The position numbers were made by a program, and so were the translations under genes. The notes under the pieces are model-generated. The model worked only from the letters and a program-made list of their open reading frames with translations. It was not told where the DNA came from and did no database searches. Shown one piece after another: positions 51,594-60,856 of a stretch of DNA of 64,000 nt. Source of the DNA: Clostridium estertheticum (GTDB lineage: Bacteria; Bacillota; Clostridia; Clostridiales; Clostridiaceae); contig NZ_CP086239.1 of the NCBI RefSeq assembly GCF_026650985.1, forward strand, positions 682,001-746,000. The letters are read 5' to 3'. Positions within the stretch are counted from its first letter, which is position 1. The number at the start of each line of letters is the position of its first letter.

Positions 51594-51655
51594 GTAAACA
51601 TTATTAAAAGTAAATCATATAATACTATTGGAATACTTTGAGAGGGGAATAACTT

Positions 51656-51826
51656 ATGAAAAGGTGGTTTAGGTGTTTACAAAGACAACTTGGAGTAATC
51701 ATAACATGTTTAGGAATAGGAATTATAACAGTAGTAATAGTTCCATTTTGGTGGTGGATAATCGTTGTGGGAGGAGGAATTGTTTATTTTGGTTTTAGTA
51801 TAATGAATCATAACGATCATTGTTAG
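51656..51826 (+). CDS. Small membrane protein between thiN and spoVM
   Basis: A 56-codon ORF with GAGAGGGG before the ATG. The product (MKRWFRCLQRQLGVIITCLG...) has a basic, cysteine-containing start and two hydrophobic stretches (QLGVIITCLGIGIITVVIVP and FWWWIIVVGGGIVYFGFS) joined by a tryptophan-rich turn, so it is an integral membrane peptide. It sits just upstream of spoVM, which may hint at a sporulation role. It is not a known family as far as I can tell. Confidence 0.6.
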   Translation: MKRWFRCLQRQLGVIITCLGIGIITVVIVPFWWWIIVVGGGIVYFGFSIMNHNDHC

Positions 51827-51891
51827 TGATACTGAGTTTTTAAAAGATTATAATTAAATATTTTTATATATTATGTTTGGGAGGTAAGGAA

Positions 51892-51960
51892 ATGAGAATT
51901 GTGGCTATTAAATTACCGAGATTTATGTCCCGAATAATCAAATTTTTTTTAAAAAAATAA
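51892..51960 (+). CDS. spoVM: Stage V sporulation protein M
   Basis: A 22-codon ORF encoding a peptide that starts MRIVAIKLPRFMSRIIKFF and ends in Leu-Lys-Lys. The 'IKLPRF' core is shared with Bacillus SpoVM (which has TIKLPKF), and the rest is an amphipathic basic helix. SpoVM marks the forespore membrane by its convex curvature and anchors the SpoIVA coat base. The place between thiN and rpmB is the same as in Bacillus. GGGAGG lies upstream of the ATG with good spacing. Confidence 0.85.
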   Translation: MRIVAIKLPRFMSRIIKFFLKK

Positions 51961-52003
51961 CATAGAAGAGTAAAAATGCAAGTTTATAGTTGTATTTAAA
52001 TAA

Positions 52004-52029
52004 AAAATGCAGCTAAAAAGCTGCATTTT
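52004..52029. terminator. Bidirectional terminator between spoVM and rpmB
   Basis: AAAATGCAGCT (52004-52014) pairs with AGCTGCATTTT (52019-52029) round an AAAA loop, ending with T-rich sequence on both strands. It serves spoVM and the convergent rpmB. Confidence 0.85.
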
Positions 52030-52039
52030 CATTTTTTAA

Positions 52040-52231
52040 TTATATAGCACGTTGTACTTTACCTGAACGAAGACATCTAGTACATACATGTATAGACTTA
52101 GGCGTTCCGCTAACTATAGCTTTAACTTTTTGAATGTTTGGAGCCCATTTTCTTTTTGATTCACGGTGTGAGTGACTATATTGGCTACCTGAAACAACAC
52201 CTTTATCGCATATTTCGCATTTTCTTGACAA
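52040..52231 (-). CDS. rpmB: 50S ribosomal protein L28
   Basis: Start chosen at a TTG (52231), eight bases after AGGAGG, giving the usual 63 residues of L28 starting MSRKCEICDKGVVSGSQYSHSHRES. Two C-x-x-C motifs (CEIC, CTRC) mark it as the zinc-binding form. Its opposite orientation to the rest of the operon is the same as in other Firmicutes. A promoter is visible upstream. Confidence 0.95.
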   Translation of the reverse strand: MSRKCEICDKGVVSGSQYSHSHRESKRKWAPNIQKVKAIVSGTPKSIHVCTRCLRSGKVQRAI

Positions 52232-52288
52232 TGAAAACACCTCCTTAAGACTATGAAGAAAAAATTCTTCTCAATTGAAACACGCATT

Positions 52289-52318
52289 ATTGTAACATAG
52301 ATACTACTACTCTTGCAA
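52289..52318 (-). promoter_or_regulatory. Promoter of rpmB
   Basis: On the minus strand TTGCAA (52313-52318) and TACAAT (52289-52294) are 18 bases apart, giving a leader of about 50 bases before the ribosome site. It is divergent to the asp23 promoter. Confidence 0.6.
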
Positions 52319-52324
52319 GTTAAA

Positions 52325-52360
52325 AATTCTATAATTACTAATGATAATAATTATAGAATT
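52325..52360. repeat. Inverted repeat between rpmB and asp23 promoters
   Basis: AATTCTATAATTA (52325-52337) and TAATTATAGAATT (52348-52360) pair perfectly over 13 bases with a ten-base centre. It sits just upstream of the asp23 -35 and the rpmB -35, so it could be an operator acting on both genes. Confidence 0.45.
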
Positions 52361-52363
52361 ATT

Positions 52364-52393
52364 TTGTTGAATAAATTAGTGATATAATATAAT
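52364..52393 (+). promoter_or_regulatory. Promoter of asp23/yloU
   Basis: TTGTTG (52364-52369) and TATAAT (52388-52393) are 18 bases apart. TATAAT-like sequences repeat three times here, so the exact -10 is uncertain. Confidence 0.45.
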
Positions 52394-52426
52394 ATAATCT
52401 ATATAGCTTTATAAGGAGGAATTACA

Positions 52427-52777
52427 ATGATAGGTAACATTACAAACGAGAATGGTATTATATATTATTCAGAGGAAGCGTTAGCTAATATAGTTGGCAT
52501 TTCTACAACGGAGTGTTATGGAGTTGTGGGCATGGCTCTTAAAAATGCCAAGGATGGATTTTGGCAATTAATTAAAAGTGATGGTTTAAATAAAGGAGTT
52601 AAAATTAATTCTAAAGAAAACAAACTATTTATCGAATTATATATAATTGTTGAATATGGAACAAAAATTTCAATAATAGCAAATAATATAATTCAAAAAA
52701 TAAGATATAACGTTGAAAATTATACAGGATTAAAAGTTGCGGAAATAACTGTAAACGTACAAGGTGTAAGGGTTTAA
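52427..52777 (+). CDS. yloU: Asp23/Gls24-family envelope protein (YloU)
   Basis: A 116-residue Asp23 protein. 'IIYYSEEALANIVGISTTECYGVVGM' and 'VNVQGVRV' at the end are family marks. These proteins anchor at the membrane and respond to envelope stress; the exact role in clostridia is unknown. It lies before the kinase gene yloV in the same order as in bacilli. AGGAGG precedes the ATG. Confidence 0.9.
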   Translation: MIGNITNENGIIYYSEEALANIVGISTTECYGVVGMALKNAKDGFWQLIKSDGLNKGVKINSKENKLFIELYIIVEYGTKISIIANNIIQKIRYNVENYTGLKVAEITVNVQGVRV

Positions 52778-52790
52778 GGGGGCAAAAGAA

Positions 52791-54449
52791 GTGGAATACT
52801 TAAAGATTAATGGACATCATTTCCGAAATATGGTAATTAACGCATCAAATAGGTTGGAAGATGAGAAAGAATATGTGAATTCGTTAAATGTATTTCCAGT
52901 TCCAGATGGAGATACAGGTACTAATATGTCAATGACATTTAAAGCAGCAGTGCAAGAAATTGAAAGCATACAAACTGAATCTATTGCTGAGATAGCTAAA
53001 ATACTAGCTAGAGGCGCGCTTATGGGCGCAAGAGGTAATTCGGGAGTAATATTATCACAAATATTTAGAGGCATTGCAAAGGGCCTAGAAGGCATAACAG
53101 AAGCTACATCTGAAGAATTTGCTAAAAGTATTTTGGAAGGATCAAAGTTTGCATATAAAGCTGTTATGAGGCCTACTGAAGGAACTATCTTAACTATTAT
53201 TAAAACCGCGGGTGAAAGTGCAGTTAATAGTGAGACTTCAGATATTGTAGAACTTATGAATGAGGTTTGCAAGCATAGTGAAATAATGCTAAACAAAACT
53301 CCAGATATGCTTGCAGCATTAAAAGAAGCAAAAGTAGTAGATGCAGGTGGTATGGGTCTTCTTATATTGTTTAAAGGGATGAAGGAAGCTATAAGCAATA
53401 ACATCGAGGCTGTAATTTATAATACAAACAAAAAAAGTACTAAAAAAGAAGCTATTGTATCTTCGGCTGTAGAAGTTCCTATAGAAATAAAGTTTGGGTA
53501 TTGTACTGAATTATTAATTATAGCGAAAGATGTTGATACCAATAAATTAAAAGAGTATTTAGAAAAAATTGGAGACTCGATGGTCGTAGTTTTACAAGAT
53601 GAGTTTTTGAAAATTCACATACATACAAATGATCCAGGGCTTGTGCTTTCAAAAGCAGTAACACTAGGGGAACTGTCTAAGGTTAAAATTGAAAATATGA
53701 GAGAGCAACATAGAAACTTATTAGGCATAACTGATGAGAAATTAGAAAAATTTTTAGAAAAAGATATAACAAAATCAGATTTAATAGAAAATAAAAAATA
53801 TGGGTTTATATCTGTTGCGCTTGGAGAAGGAATAAAAAATATTTTTGAGGATTTAGGTGTGGATGTTGTAATAGAAGGCGGACAAACTATGAATCCGAGT
53901 ATACAGGATATAATAGATAGCATAAGTAAAATTAATGCTGAAAATATATTCGTATTACCTAACAATAAAAATATACTTATGGCAGCGATTCAAGCGGCTG
54001 AATTGTCAGATAAAAATATAGTGGTCATTCCATCTAAAACTATCCCACAGGGAATAACTGCTGTAACAATGTTTAATCCAGATGTTAGTGTAGAGGAAAA
54101 TGAAAAAAAATTGAAAGAAGTTATAAAAAATGTTGCGACTGCTTCTGTAACATATGCAGTTAAAGACACTGAATCTGATGGAAAAATAATAAAACAAGGA
54201 AATATTTTAGGATTAGTTGAACAAAAAATTTGTGAGGTTGGAACCGATATGTATAAAGTTTGCGCTGATATTATTGGAAGCATGGTAAATGATAATAGCG
54301 AACTTATTACAATTTTTTATGGAGAAGATTGTGTTTTAACCGAAGTAGAAAAGCTTATTTCTAAGTTAGAGCATAAATACCCAAATTTAGACATTCAACA
54401 ATATAATGGAAAACAACCCTTGTATTATTTTATTGCTTCAGTTGAATAA
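52791..54449 (+). CDS. fakA: DAK2-domain kinase YloV (FakA-like)
   Basis: A 552-residue protein starting at GTG. The N-terminal DAK2 domain has NVFPVPDGDTGTNMS and GARGNSGVILSQIF, the ATP/metal motifs; the rest matches the YloV/FakA pattern. FakA is the ATP-binding part of fatty-acid kinase, which works with FakB lipid carriers to phosphorylate fatty acids for phospholipid synthesis. No fakB is nearby. It follows yloU by 13 bases. A terminator begins right at its stop. Confidence 0.85.
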   Translation: MEYLKINGHHFRNMVINASNRLEDEKEYVNSLNVFPVPDGDTGTNMSMTFKAAVQEIESIQTESIAEIAKILARGALMGARGNSGVILSQIFRGIAKGLEGITEATSEEFAKSILEGSKFAYKAVMRPTEGTILTIIKTAGESAVNSETSDIVELMNEVCKHSEIMLNKTPDMLAALKEAKVVDAGGMGLLILFKGMKEAISNNIEAVIYNTNKKSTKKEAIVSSAVEVPIEIKFGYCTELLIIAKDVDTNKLKEYLEKIGDSMVVVLQDEFLKIHIHTNDPGLVLSKAVTLGELSKVKIENMREQHRNLLGITDEKLEKFLEKDITKSDLIENKKYGFISVALGEGIKNIFEDLGVDVVIEGGQTMNPSIQDIIDSISKINAENIFVLPNNKNILMAAIQAAELSDKNIVVIPSKTIPQGITAVTMFNPDVSVEENEKKLKEVIKNVATASVTYAVKDTESDGKIIKQGNILGLVEQKICEVGTDMYKVCADIIGSMVNDNSELITIFYGEDCVLTEVEKLISKLEHKYPNLDIQQYNGKQPLYYFIASVE

Positions 54450-54468
54450 AAGCCCTCGGGCTTTTTTT
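54448..54468 (+). terminator. Terminator after yloV
   Basis: AAAAGCC pairs with GGCTTTT around a CTCG loop, followed by TTT. The stem starts two bases before the end of the yloV stop codon. Confidence 0.75.
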
Positions 54469-54539
54469 CATGTGTCTTAAACCGCAAGAAATGAAAGGAA
54501 CAGAATTATTAATAAAATATTATTTTCGAGGTGGTATTT

Positions 54540-56576
54540 ATGGATACTTATAGCGATATAAAATATATAAAAGGTGTTGGCCCTAAAATGGCAGATAGTT
54601 TGAATAAGTGTGGGATTTTTAATGTGTTAGATTTGTTATTATATTTTCCGCGAGATTATGAGAATGTATCAGTTCATAAAAACATCTTAGAATGTGAAAA
54701 AACTGAGAAAGTAATTATTGAGTGCACTGTTTTAAGTATATTAGGAGACATTAGGCTAAAAAATAACAAAACTCTTTCTACCATAATTTTCTGTCAAGGA
54801 GATAATGAATTTAAAGGTAAGTGGTTTAATCAAACTTATGCAAAAAATAGTTTCAAAATCTCTAGCAAGTACCTTATCACAGGTAAAGTGGATAAATTTA
54901 AGGAAGAAATCACAATTATTAATCCTAAAATAGTAAAAAATACATCAATGGATGAAAATGAAATTATTGCTACATATCCTCTTAAAAATAATATTACAAA
55001 TAATTTCTTTAATAAGATTATTTCTGATGTACTCTGTAATATTGCAATAACAGAGAATTTGCCAAAAGGTATAATAGAAAAATATTCTTTTTGCTCTTTA
55101 AATGATGCAATTCGGAGTATTCATAGTCCTAAAAGCTTAGAATTCCTTAATGAAGCCAAAAGAAGACTTAAATTTCAAGAGCTTTTTACATATTCATTAA
55201 AAATATTAATGTTAAAAGAGTTTATAAAATCTCATAATAATGGTATTCAATTTAAGATGGCAAAGGAACTTACAACTTTAAAGGCGATGCTTCCTTATAA
55301 TCTTACAAGGGCACAAAGCAAAGTTGTAAGAGAAATTTTAATAGATCAAAAGAAGGATATTGCTATGAATCGCTTGCTACAGGGGGATGTTGGAAGTGGT
55401 AAAACTATAGTTGCTATTATTACTATGTTTAATGTTGTAAAAAATGGTTATCAAACAGCTATGATGGCACCAACTGAGATTTTAGCAAAGCAACATTATG
55501 AAGAAATCAAAAATATACTAAAGGATTTTTCATTAAATATACAAATATTAAGTGGAAGTACAACTGCTAAAAACAAACAATTAATTAAACAAGATTTAAA
55601 AGATGGAACTATTGATATTATAGTTGGGACTCATGCACTTATTGAGGATAATGTGGAATTTGAAAATTTAGGCATGATTGTTACTGATGAGCAACATCGT
55701 TTTGGAGTATCGCAAAGAAATAAATTTTCTAATAAGGAAAAAAATATAGATATTCTTGTAATGACAGCTACTCCTATTCCCAGAACGCTATCTTTATATT
55801 TATATGGTGATTTAGATGTATCTATTATCGATGAATTGCCACCAGGTAGGCAGAAAATTGATACATCTTATGAGAATATGGATAATAGTTCTAAAGTGTA
55901 TGAATTTGCTTTAGAACAAATTAATAAGGGAAGGCAAGTCTATATAGTTTGTCCACTTGTTGAGGAAAATGAAGAAATGAAGTTAAGCTCTGTTGAGATG
56001 CTTTATGAAAAATTAAAAAGAGAGCAATTTAAATATATAGAATTAGGAATGGTATACGGCAAAATGCCTAGCAAACTTAAAAATGAAATTATGGATAAAT
56101 TTAAAGCAGGGGAAATTAAGGCTTTGGTTTCAACTACAGTAATTGAAGTTGGTGTAAATGTACCAAACGCTACGGTTATGATAATTGAAAATGCAGAAAG
56201 ATTTGGACTTGCACAGCTTCATCAACTTAGAGGAAGAGTAGGAAGAGGTGAACATAAATCCTATTGCATACTATTAGCAAATATCAAAAACAATATAGTA
56301 AGAAGAAGACTTGGAATACTTATAAAAAGTAATGATGGCTTTTTTATTGCAGAAGAAGATTTAAAAATTAGGGGTGCAGGAGAATTATTTGGCATAAGAC
56401 AGCATGGCGAATCAGGTTTAATTTTATCAGATGTAATTGAAGATATCAGTATTTTAAAACTCGCAAATAGTGAAGCGAAGAGGTTGATACAAAGTGATAA
56501 TGCATGCGATGTTATGGTGAAAAATGAGATATTACAAAAAATTGAGCAAACTTCTAGCTATATTTGCTTTAATTAG
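54540..56576 (+). CDS. recG: ATP-dependent DNA helicase RecG
   Basis: Start chosen at the ATG at 54540 (seven bases after GAGGTGG), giving 678 residues. The wedge domain opening GVGPKMADSLNKCGIF is present. Walker A QGDVGSGKTIVA, DEQHRFGV (the DEXH box) and the LHQLRGRVGRG motif identify RecG, which regresses replication forks and processes Holliday junctions. It follows the yloV terminator. Confidence 0.95.
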   Translation: MDTYSDIKYIKGVGPKMADSLNKCGIFNVLDLLLYFPRDYENVSVHKNILECEKTEKVIIECTVLSILGDIRLKNNKTLSTIIFCQGDNEFKGKWFNQTYAKNSFKISSKYLITGKVDKFKEEITIINPKIVKNTSMDENEIIATYPLKNNITNNFFNKIISDVLCNIAITENLPKGIIEKYSFCSLNDAIRSIHSPKSLEFLNEAKRRLKFQELFTYSLKILMLKEFIKSHNNGIQFKMAKELTTLKAMLPYNLTRAQSKVVREILIDQKKDIAMNRLLQGDVGSGKTIVAIITMFNVVKNGYQTAMMAPTEILAKQHYEEIKNILKDFSLNIQILSGSTTAKNKQLIKQDLKDGTIDIIVGTHALIEDNVEFENLGMIVTDEQHRFGVSQRNKFSNKEKNIDILVMTATPIPRTLSLYLYGDLDVSIIDELPPGRQKIDTSYENMDNSSKVYEFALEQINKGRQVYIVCPLVEENEEMKLSSVEMLYEKLKREQFKYIELGMVYGKMPSKLKNEIMDKFKAGEIKALVSTTVIEVGVNVPNATVMIIENAERFGLAQLHQLRGRVGRGEHKSYCILLANIKNNIVRRRLGILIKSNDGFFIAEEDLKIRGAGELFGIRQHGESGLILSDVIEDISILKLANSEAKRLIQSDNACDVMVKNEILQKIEQTSSYICFN

Positions 56577-56652
56577 ATAAAAATATCTTTGTATAAAATA
56601 CATATGTATGTTAAAATATTATCGAAACTTGCTTAGATGGAGGAATAAACAT

Positions 56653-57216
56653 ATGAGAATTATATCGGGAAGTGCAAGAGGGAGAAAGTTATTGTCACCT
56701 GTTGGGATGGGAACGAGGCCAACATTAGATAGAATAAAAGAAGCTATATTTAATATAATTCAAAATAGAGTACGTGATGCTGTAGTTGTGGATATGTTCT
56801 CAGGTACAGGTAGCTTAGGACTCGAGGCAGCAAGTAGGGGAGCAGCTAAATGTTACCTTATTGATATGGGTGATACTACCTTTGAAATGTTACAAAGTAA
56901 TGTAGATAATTTAAAGTTTAATGATATATGTAAATGCTTAAAAGGTGATACGTATAAATACATGGAGCAGTTTGCAAATGAAGGGATTGTGTTTGATTTG
57001 ATTTTTATAGATCCACCATATGCAAAAGATATGATTCCACCTGCTATTGAAATAATTTCTAGCAATAGTCTTTTGAGTAAAGAGGGGCTTATAGTCTGCA
57101 AAATAGATTCATCTGAAGAAATATATGAAGGCAATGGTATTATTCATTTGTCTGATTCAAGAAAATATGGAAACACTACTGTATTGTTTTATAAATATAA
57201 GGAAACTAATAATTAA
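56653..57216 (+). CDS. rsmD: 16S rRNA m2G966 methyltransferase RsmD
   Basis: Start chosen at the ATG at 56653 because GGAGG lies just upstream; 187 residues ([16 protein letters not shown]). SAM site [17 protein letters not shown] and the catalytic DPPY ([11 protein letters not shown]) are present. It methylates G966 of 16S rRNA. The stop codon lies in the loop of the terminator below. coaD follows after about 80 bases. Confidence 0.93.
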   Translation: MRIISGSARGRKLLSPVGMGTRPTLDRIKEAIFNIIQNRVRDAVVVDMFSGTGSLGLEAASRGAAKCYLIDMGDTTFEMLQSNVDNLKFNDICKCLKGDTYKYMEQFANEGIVFDLIFIDPPYAKDMIPPAIEIISSNSLLSKEGLIVCKIDSSEEIYEGNGIIHLSDSRKYGNTTVLFYKYKETNN

Positions 57217-57232
57217 TATTATTAGTTTCCTT
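57199..57232 (+). terminator. Terminator overlapping the rsmD stop
   Basis: AAGGAAACTAATAAT (57199-57213) pairs perfectly with ATTATTAGTTTCCTT (57218-57232) around a TAAT loop holding the rsmD stop codon. Only a short T-run follows. Confidence 0.6.
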
Positions 57233-57296
57233 TAGAAAATACAGGGGGATAATTAATAATTGTTATCTAACCCAGAGGAAAACATGGAGGAATAAC

Positions 57297-57779
57297 ATGA
57301 AAAAAGCAATTTGCCCTGGAAGTTTTGATCCAATAACAAATGGACATTTAGACATTATTGAGAGGGCGTCAAAAGTATTTAATGAATTGATTGTAGGAGT
57401 AGTGGTTAATCCTGCAAAAAAATGTTTGTTTTCGGTAGATGAGAGGGTAGCACAAATAAAAAACGTAGTGAAAAATTTGCCTAATGTACGTGTGGAGAAG
57501 TTTAGTGGTTTACTTGTTAACCTTATGAATAAAGAGGATGCTAGGGTTATTGTTAAAGGTCTTAGAAGTGTTTCTGATTTTGAATATGAGTTTCAAATGG
57601 CAGCAATGAATAATAAGCTTGATCCAAGTAAGGAGACGGTGTTTATGATGACAAAAACGGAGTACTGTTATATAAGTTCTACGTCAGTTAAACAAGTTGT
57701 AATGCTTGGAGGATCTATTAAAGGGTTAGTACCTGAGGAAATTATTCCAGAGATTATTAGGAAAATTAATTCTAAATAG
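57297..57779 (+). CDS. coaD: Phosphopantetheine adenylyltransferase
   Basis: A 160-residue enzyme of CoA synthesis. [20 protein letters not shown] carries the nucleotidyl-transfer T/H-x-G-H motif; [15 protein letters not shown] is the ISSS/T motif. It joins ATP and 4'-phosphopantetheine. coaBC, the earlier step, is in the same region. GGAGG precedes the start. Confidence 0.96.
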   Translation: MKKAICPGSFDPITNGHLDIIERASKVFNELIVGVVVNPAKKCLFSVDERVAQIKNVVKNLPNVRVEKFSGLLVNLMNKEDARVIVKGLRSVSDFEYEFQMAAMNNKLDPSKETVFMMTKTEYCYISSTSVKQVVMLGGSIKGLVPEEIIPEIIRKINSK

Positions 57780-57788
57780 GGGGGAAAT

Positions 57789-58313
57789 ATGGATGTTATA
57801 AAGCTTTTAGAATATCTTCAAGGAATTATTGAGAGTTCGTCTAAAATACCTGTTACAGGTAAAGCAGTTATAAATAAGAGAGAAATATTAGATATAGTTG
57901 ACCAAATTATAAATCACTTGCCAGATGAATTTAAGAAGGCACAGTGGGTTTGCGATGAAAAAGAACGAATCTTAGTTGATGCAAGAAAACAAGCTAAGAT
58001 TTTTGAGGAAGAGACAGTTGACAAAATAAGAAGAAGAGTTGAAAAACAAGACCTAGTTAAAGAGGCATTAAATCGATCTGAAGAAATTATAGCCTCAGCT
58101 CAGAGAGATGCTAAAATTATGAGACTCGGAGCTAAGGATTATGCAGATGAAATATTATCCCAATTGGATAAAGAAATCGAATTAAAAGGACAGAAAATGC
58201 TTCATGAAATTAAAGGTGATGTTCAAGACTTCTTAATACTTATGCAGGGAGAAGTTACAAATACTACAACATCAATAAGGGAAAATGTAAAAGAATTAAG
58301 AAGTATGAAATAA
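57789..58313 (+). CDS. Coiled-coil protein of unknown function after coaD
   Basis: A 174-residue, mostly helical protein with charged coiled coils in the middle (WVCDEKERILVDARKQAKIF) and a helical end. Clostridial homologues at this position are often named 'ATPase', but no Walker motif is visible. It may be a DivIVA-like or membrane-associated coil, but this is only a guess from shape. It follows coaD by ten bases, and its 3' end overlaps that of ylbJ by 18 bases. Confidence 0.6.
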   Translation: MDVIKLLEYLQGIIESSSKIPVTGKAVINKREILDIVDQIINHLPDEFKKAQWVCDEKERILVDARKQAKIFEEETVDKIRRRVEKQDLVKEALNRSEEIIASAQRDAKIMRLGAKDYADEILSQLDKEIELKGQKMLHEIKGDVQDFLILMQGEVTNTTTSIRENVKELRSMK

Positions 58314-59474
58314 TTTAATAATAGTTATAAGCAATGATGGTATAATTAAAATTATTAATATTAACAAGTATAAATTATAATTTTTATATAGATTCATATT
58401 ATTAAAAGTAAGAATAGATGAAACATTTAAAAAAATATAATATAATATTATTGTTAGAATTGAAGAGATTATACCTTGAAAAAATTTTCTTATAATATAT
58501 TTTTTTATTGATACAGTATATTTATATGTATAGCTATACACTTGGGAAATTATAGATAGACCACTAAAAGCAATTAAAAAACTCAAAACTGGAAGTTTTA
58601 CATAAAGATTTGAATGGCTAGAGGATATTAAATAACATCCATTAGTCATTTCAAGCATTCCGAGAAGTATACCTTCTATAAAATTACCTGAGGCACCAAT
58701 AATTAAAGATAATTTGTTTATGACAATGTTAAATAGGACATTGTCTTTAATTATGCCTGTTATTACTGTGAATATTACAATAAAACCACCTATATTTAGC
58801 GCGTTTTTCATAGCATCTTCAATACTGTTTTTTAATATAATACCGATGTTTAAATTGTTTGACTCAGCCTTAGAAAAATTACTACTTCTATACTTAATTC
58901 TAAAAGCATAATTTTTCGAGGGAATAATTAATCCCATAAAAATACATGAAAGAATATTAGATAACAATAGTATATAACCAATTTTAGGACTAAACATCAT
59001 AGATGTTCCTACGGATCCTAAAATAAAAAGTGGGCTTGCATTAGAAGCGATATTTAATAATCTTTCACAGGAATTTAAATCAATTATGTTTTTTTCGTAT
59101 AAATCGCAAGTATAACGTGCACCAAGTGGATATCCACATAGCACACTAACTAAAAGTGCAAAGTTACATTCTTTTGGTAGTTTTAATGGTCTGCATATTA
59201 AATTTCCTAGTAATTTAGAATAAATGTGAATACCGTCGTAACCTATTATGATATTTATTACAACTAAAAATGGGAAAAGAGATGGAAAAATTGCATTAAA
59301 AAATAATTTTGTACCAGAAATAGTGTATTGGATACAAATATTCGGTGCTAATATTATTTGAACAATAATAAGGGAACAAATCAATGTCACAGATAAATTT
59401 ATTTTTAAAGTTTTAAATAACTTAAATAACAAAAATAATATAGAGATTAATAATATAACTAATAATAATTTCAA
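58296..59474 (-). CDS. ylbJ: Sporulation integral membrane protein YlbJ
   Basis: A 392-residue protein with about eight to ten helices and the nucleoside-recognition (Gate) domain pattern, including 'SGTKLFFNAIFPSLFPFLVVINI' and 'VSVLCGYPLGARYTCDLYEK'. YlbJ is needed for the spore coat or cortex in Bacillus. Its convergent 3' end overlaps the coiled-coil gene. It lies downstream of tmcAL, separated by a terminator, so it needs its own promoter, not recognised. Confidence 0.88.
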   Translation of the reverse strand: MKLLLVILLISILFLLFKLFKTLKINLSVTLICSLIIVQIILAPNICIQYTISGTKLFFNAIFPSLFPFLVVINIIIGYDGIHIYSKLLGNLICRPLKLPKECNFALLVSVLCGYPLGARYTCDLYEKNIIDLNSCERLLNIASNASPLFILGSVGTSMMFSPKIGYILLLSNILSCIFMGLIIPSKNYAFRIKYRSSNFSKAESNNLNIGIILKNSIEDAMKNALNIGGFIVIFTVITGIIKDNVLFNIVINKLSLIIGASGNFIEGILLGMLEMTNGCYLISSSHSNLYVKLPVLSFLIAFSGLSIISQVYSYTYKYTVSIKKYIIRKFFQGIISSILTIILYYIFLNVSSILTFNNMNLYKNYNLYLLILIILIIPSLLITIIKLFHTS

Positions 59475-59559
59475 TTTTAAGCCCCTCCTTAAAGTACTAC
59501 TATATTAAATATATTTGAATTTAATAAACTTATGTATTAGAAATACTAATTTTAAATAT

Positions 59560-59598
59560 AAAAAATGCGACTATCGTAATTCGATAGTCGCATTTTTT
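59560..59598 (-). terminator. Terminator after tmcAL
   Basis: Seventeen-base perfect arms (59560-59576 and 59582-59598) round TAATT. On the minus strand it ends in a T-rich tract after tmcAL and before ylbJ. Confidence 0.8.
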
Positions 59599-59632
59599 AT
59601 TATTGTTTTATTATTTTATTATAAATGTTTTA

Positions 59633-60856
59633 TTATTTTATTATAATTGGGGATATTAAATAGTCGCTACTGGGATCTATGCTTTTATTTAAGATGCTAT
59701 AAGCCCTTGTAGATTGAATGTCAAGCCTTAACGTTTCATTGGATTTTTTAGAAATCTTAGTATAAAGTGGAATGCTACTGTTTGATTTTATAGATTTTAA
59801 AATTGACTTTCCTTTTGAGTTAAATCCTAAAACTCGAGCATAAGGGCAAGGATCTGATCTTAATCTCGTAGTATCAAAATTATCAAAGCCTATAAAAAAT
59901 TGGCATAATATTCTGCTTATTCGGCTATAGGTGTAACGTTTGCTTTTTATATCTTCAAGCGCACTAGAGTACGTCAAATTATTTTGTAAGGATTTAATAA
60001 TTCTATTATCAAGCCCCTCAGATACATCTGGTAAATTTATTAAAGAGTTTTTTGATGTAGCCGATTTATATTTAATGTACGGGAACATAGAATCTTCAAA
60101 TATGAACTTGTTATCTTTTGAGTATAGATCTTTAATTTCAGTTAACACCGATGGTGGTACACAATCTTTTAAATTTGTTGAAATACCATTTTCTTTTACA
60201 AATTTTCTTATAGCAGTTGCGCTTGAAAATTCATTATTTATGGAATTACTGTTGTAAGATGCACCTTTTCTTTTTAAGGTATAAGGTGTGATTGAACTAT
60301 TGAGCTTTATTAAGCTTTTACAATACTCGATCCCCAGTATATTATTAGAAGAATTTAAGAAATTACCTAATAATAAGTTTGATATGAGCATGTTTGAATT
60401 TTTCAAATAGTCATAAAGCGCATTAGCTCTTGCTAAGGGGTATGTAATACCTTTGGATAGATATATTTTTAACATTAATTTGAATTCAATAGGTTCTTTA
60501 AGTAGTATATTTGAGATATTATATATATCATTAATGTCACCATGTTCACTACCAAAGCAAATGTTATCTACTATTCCTAAGCTGTTTAAGAGACTGACAG
60601 CTCCCTGTGCAAAAAATTCTGCTGAAGACACACTGTAGATAGTTGGTAATTCTATTACTAAATCTATTCCGTTGTTTAAAGCCATTTTAGTTTTTGTCCA
60701 TTTGTCAATACTCGATGGAATTCCACGTTGAGTAAAATTACCACTCATAACACCAATTAAGGCATCGCAATTTGTAAGTTCCTTGGTTTTATTAATATGA
60801 TATATATGACCATTATGCAGTGGATTATATTCAACGATTATACCTGAAACATTCAT
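59633..60856 (-). CDS. tmcAL: tRNA(Met) cytidine acetate ligase TmcAL
   Basis: A 407-residue nucleotidyltransferase-fold protein. The start reads MNVSGIIVEYNPLHNGHIYHINK, with the H-x-G-H motif; ELPTIYSVSSAEFFAQGAV also matches the YlbM/TmcAL family. It makes N4-acetylcytidine at position 34 of elongator tRNA-Met using acetate and ATP. It lies next to pta and ackA, which handle acetyl-phosphate and acetate, though the enzymes act in different pathways. GAGGTG precedes the ATG. Confidence 0.85.
   Translation of the reverse strand: MNVSGIIVEYNPLHNGHIYHINKTKELTNCDALIGVMSGNFTQRGIPSSIDKWTKTKMALNNGIDLVIELPTIYSVSSAEFFAQGAVSLLNSLGIVDNICFGSEHGDINDIYNISNILLKEPIEFKLMLKIYLSKGITYPLARANALYDYLKNSNMLISNLLLGNFLNSSNNILGIEYCKSLIKLNSSITPYTLKRKGASYNSNSINNEFSSATAIRKFVKENGISTNLKDCVPPSVLTEIKDLYSKDNKFIFEDSMFPYIKYKSATSKNSLINLPDVSEGLDNRIIKSLQNNLTYSSALEDIKSKRYTYSRISRILCQFFIGFDNFDTTRLRSDPCPYARVLGFNSKGKSILKSIKSNSSIPLYTKISKKSNETLRLDIQSTRAYSILNKSIDPSSDYLISPIIIK

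Noticed and set aside
52817-53404. A 195-codon minus-strand frame inside yloV
   Set aside because: It lies fully within a DAK2 kinase gene with conserved motifs and has the usual shadow composition.
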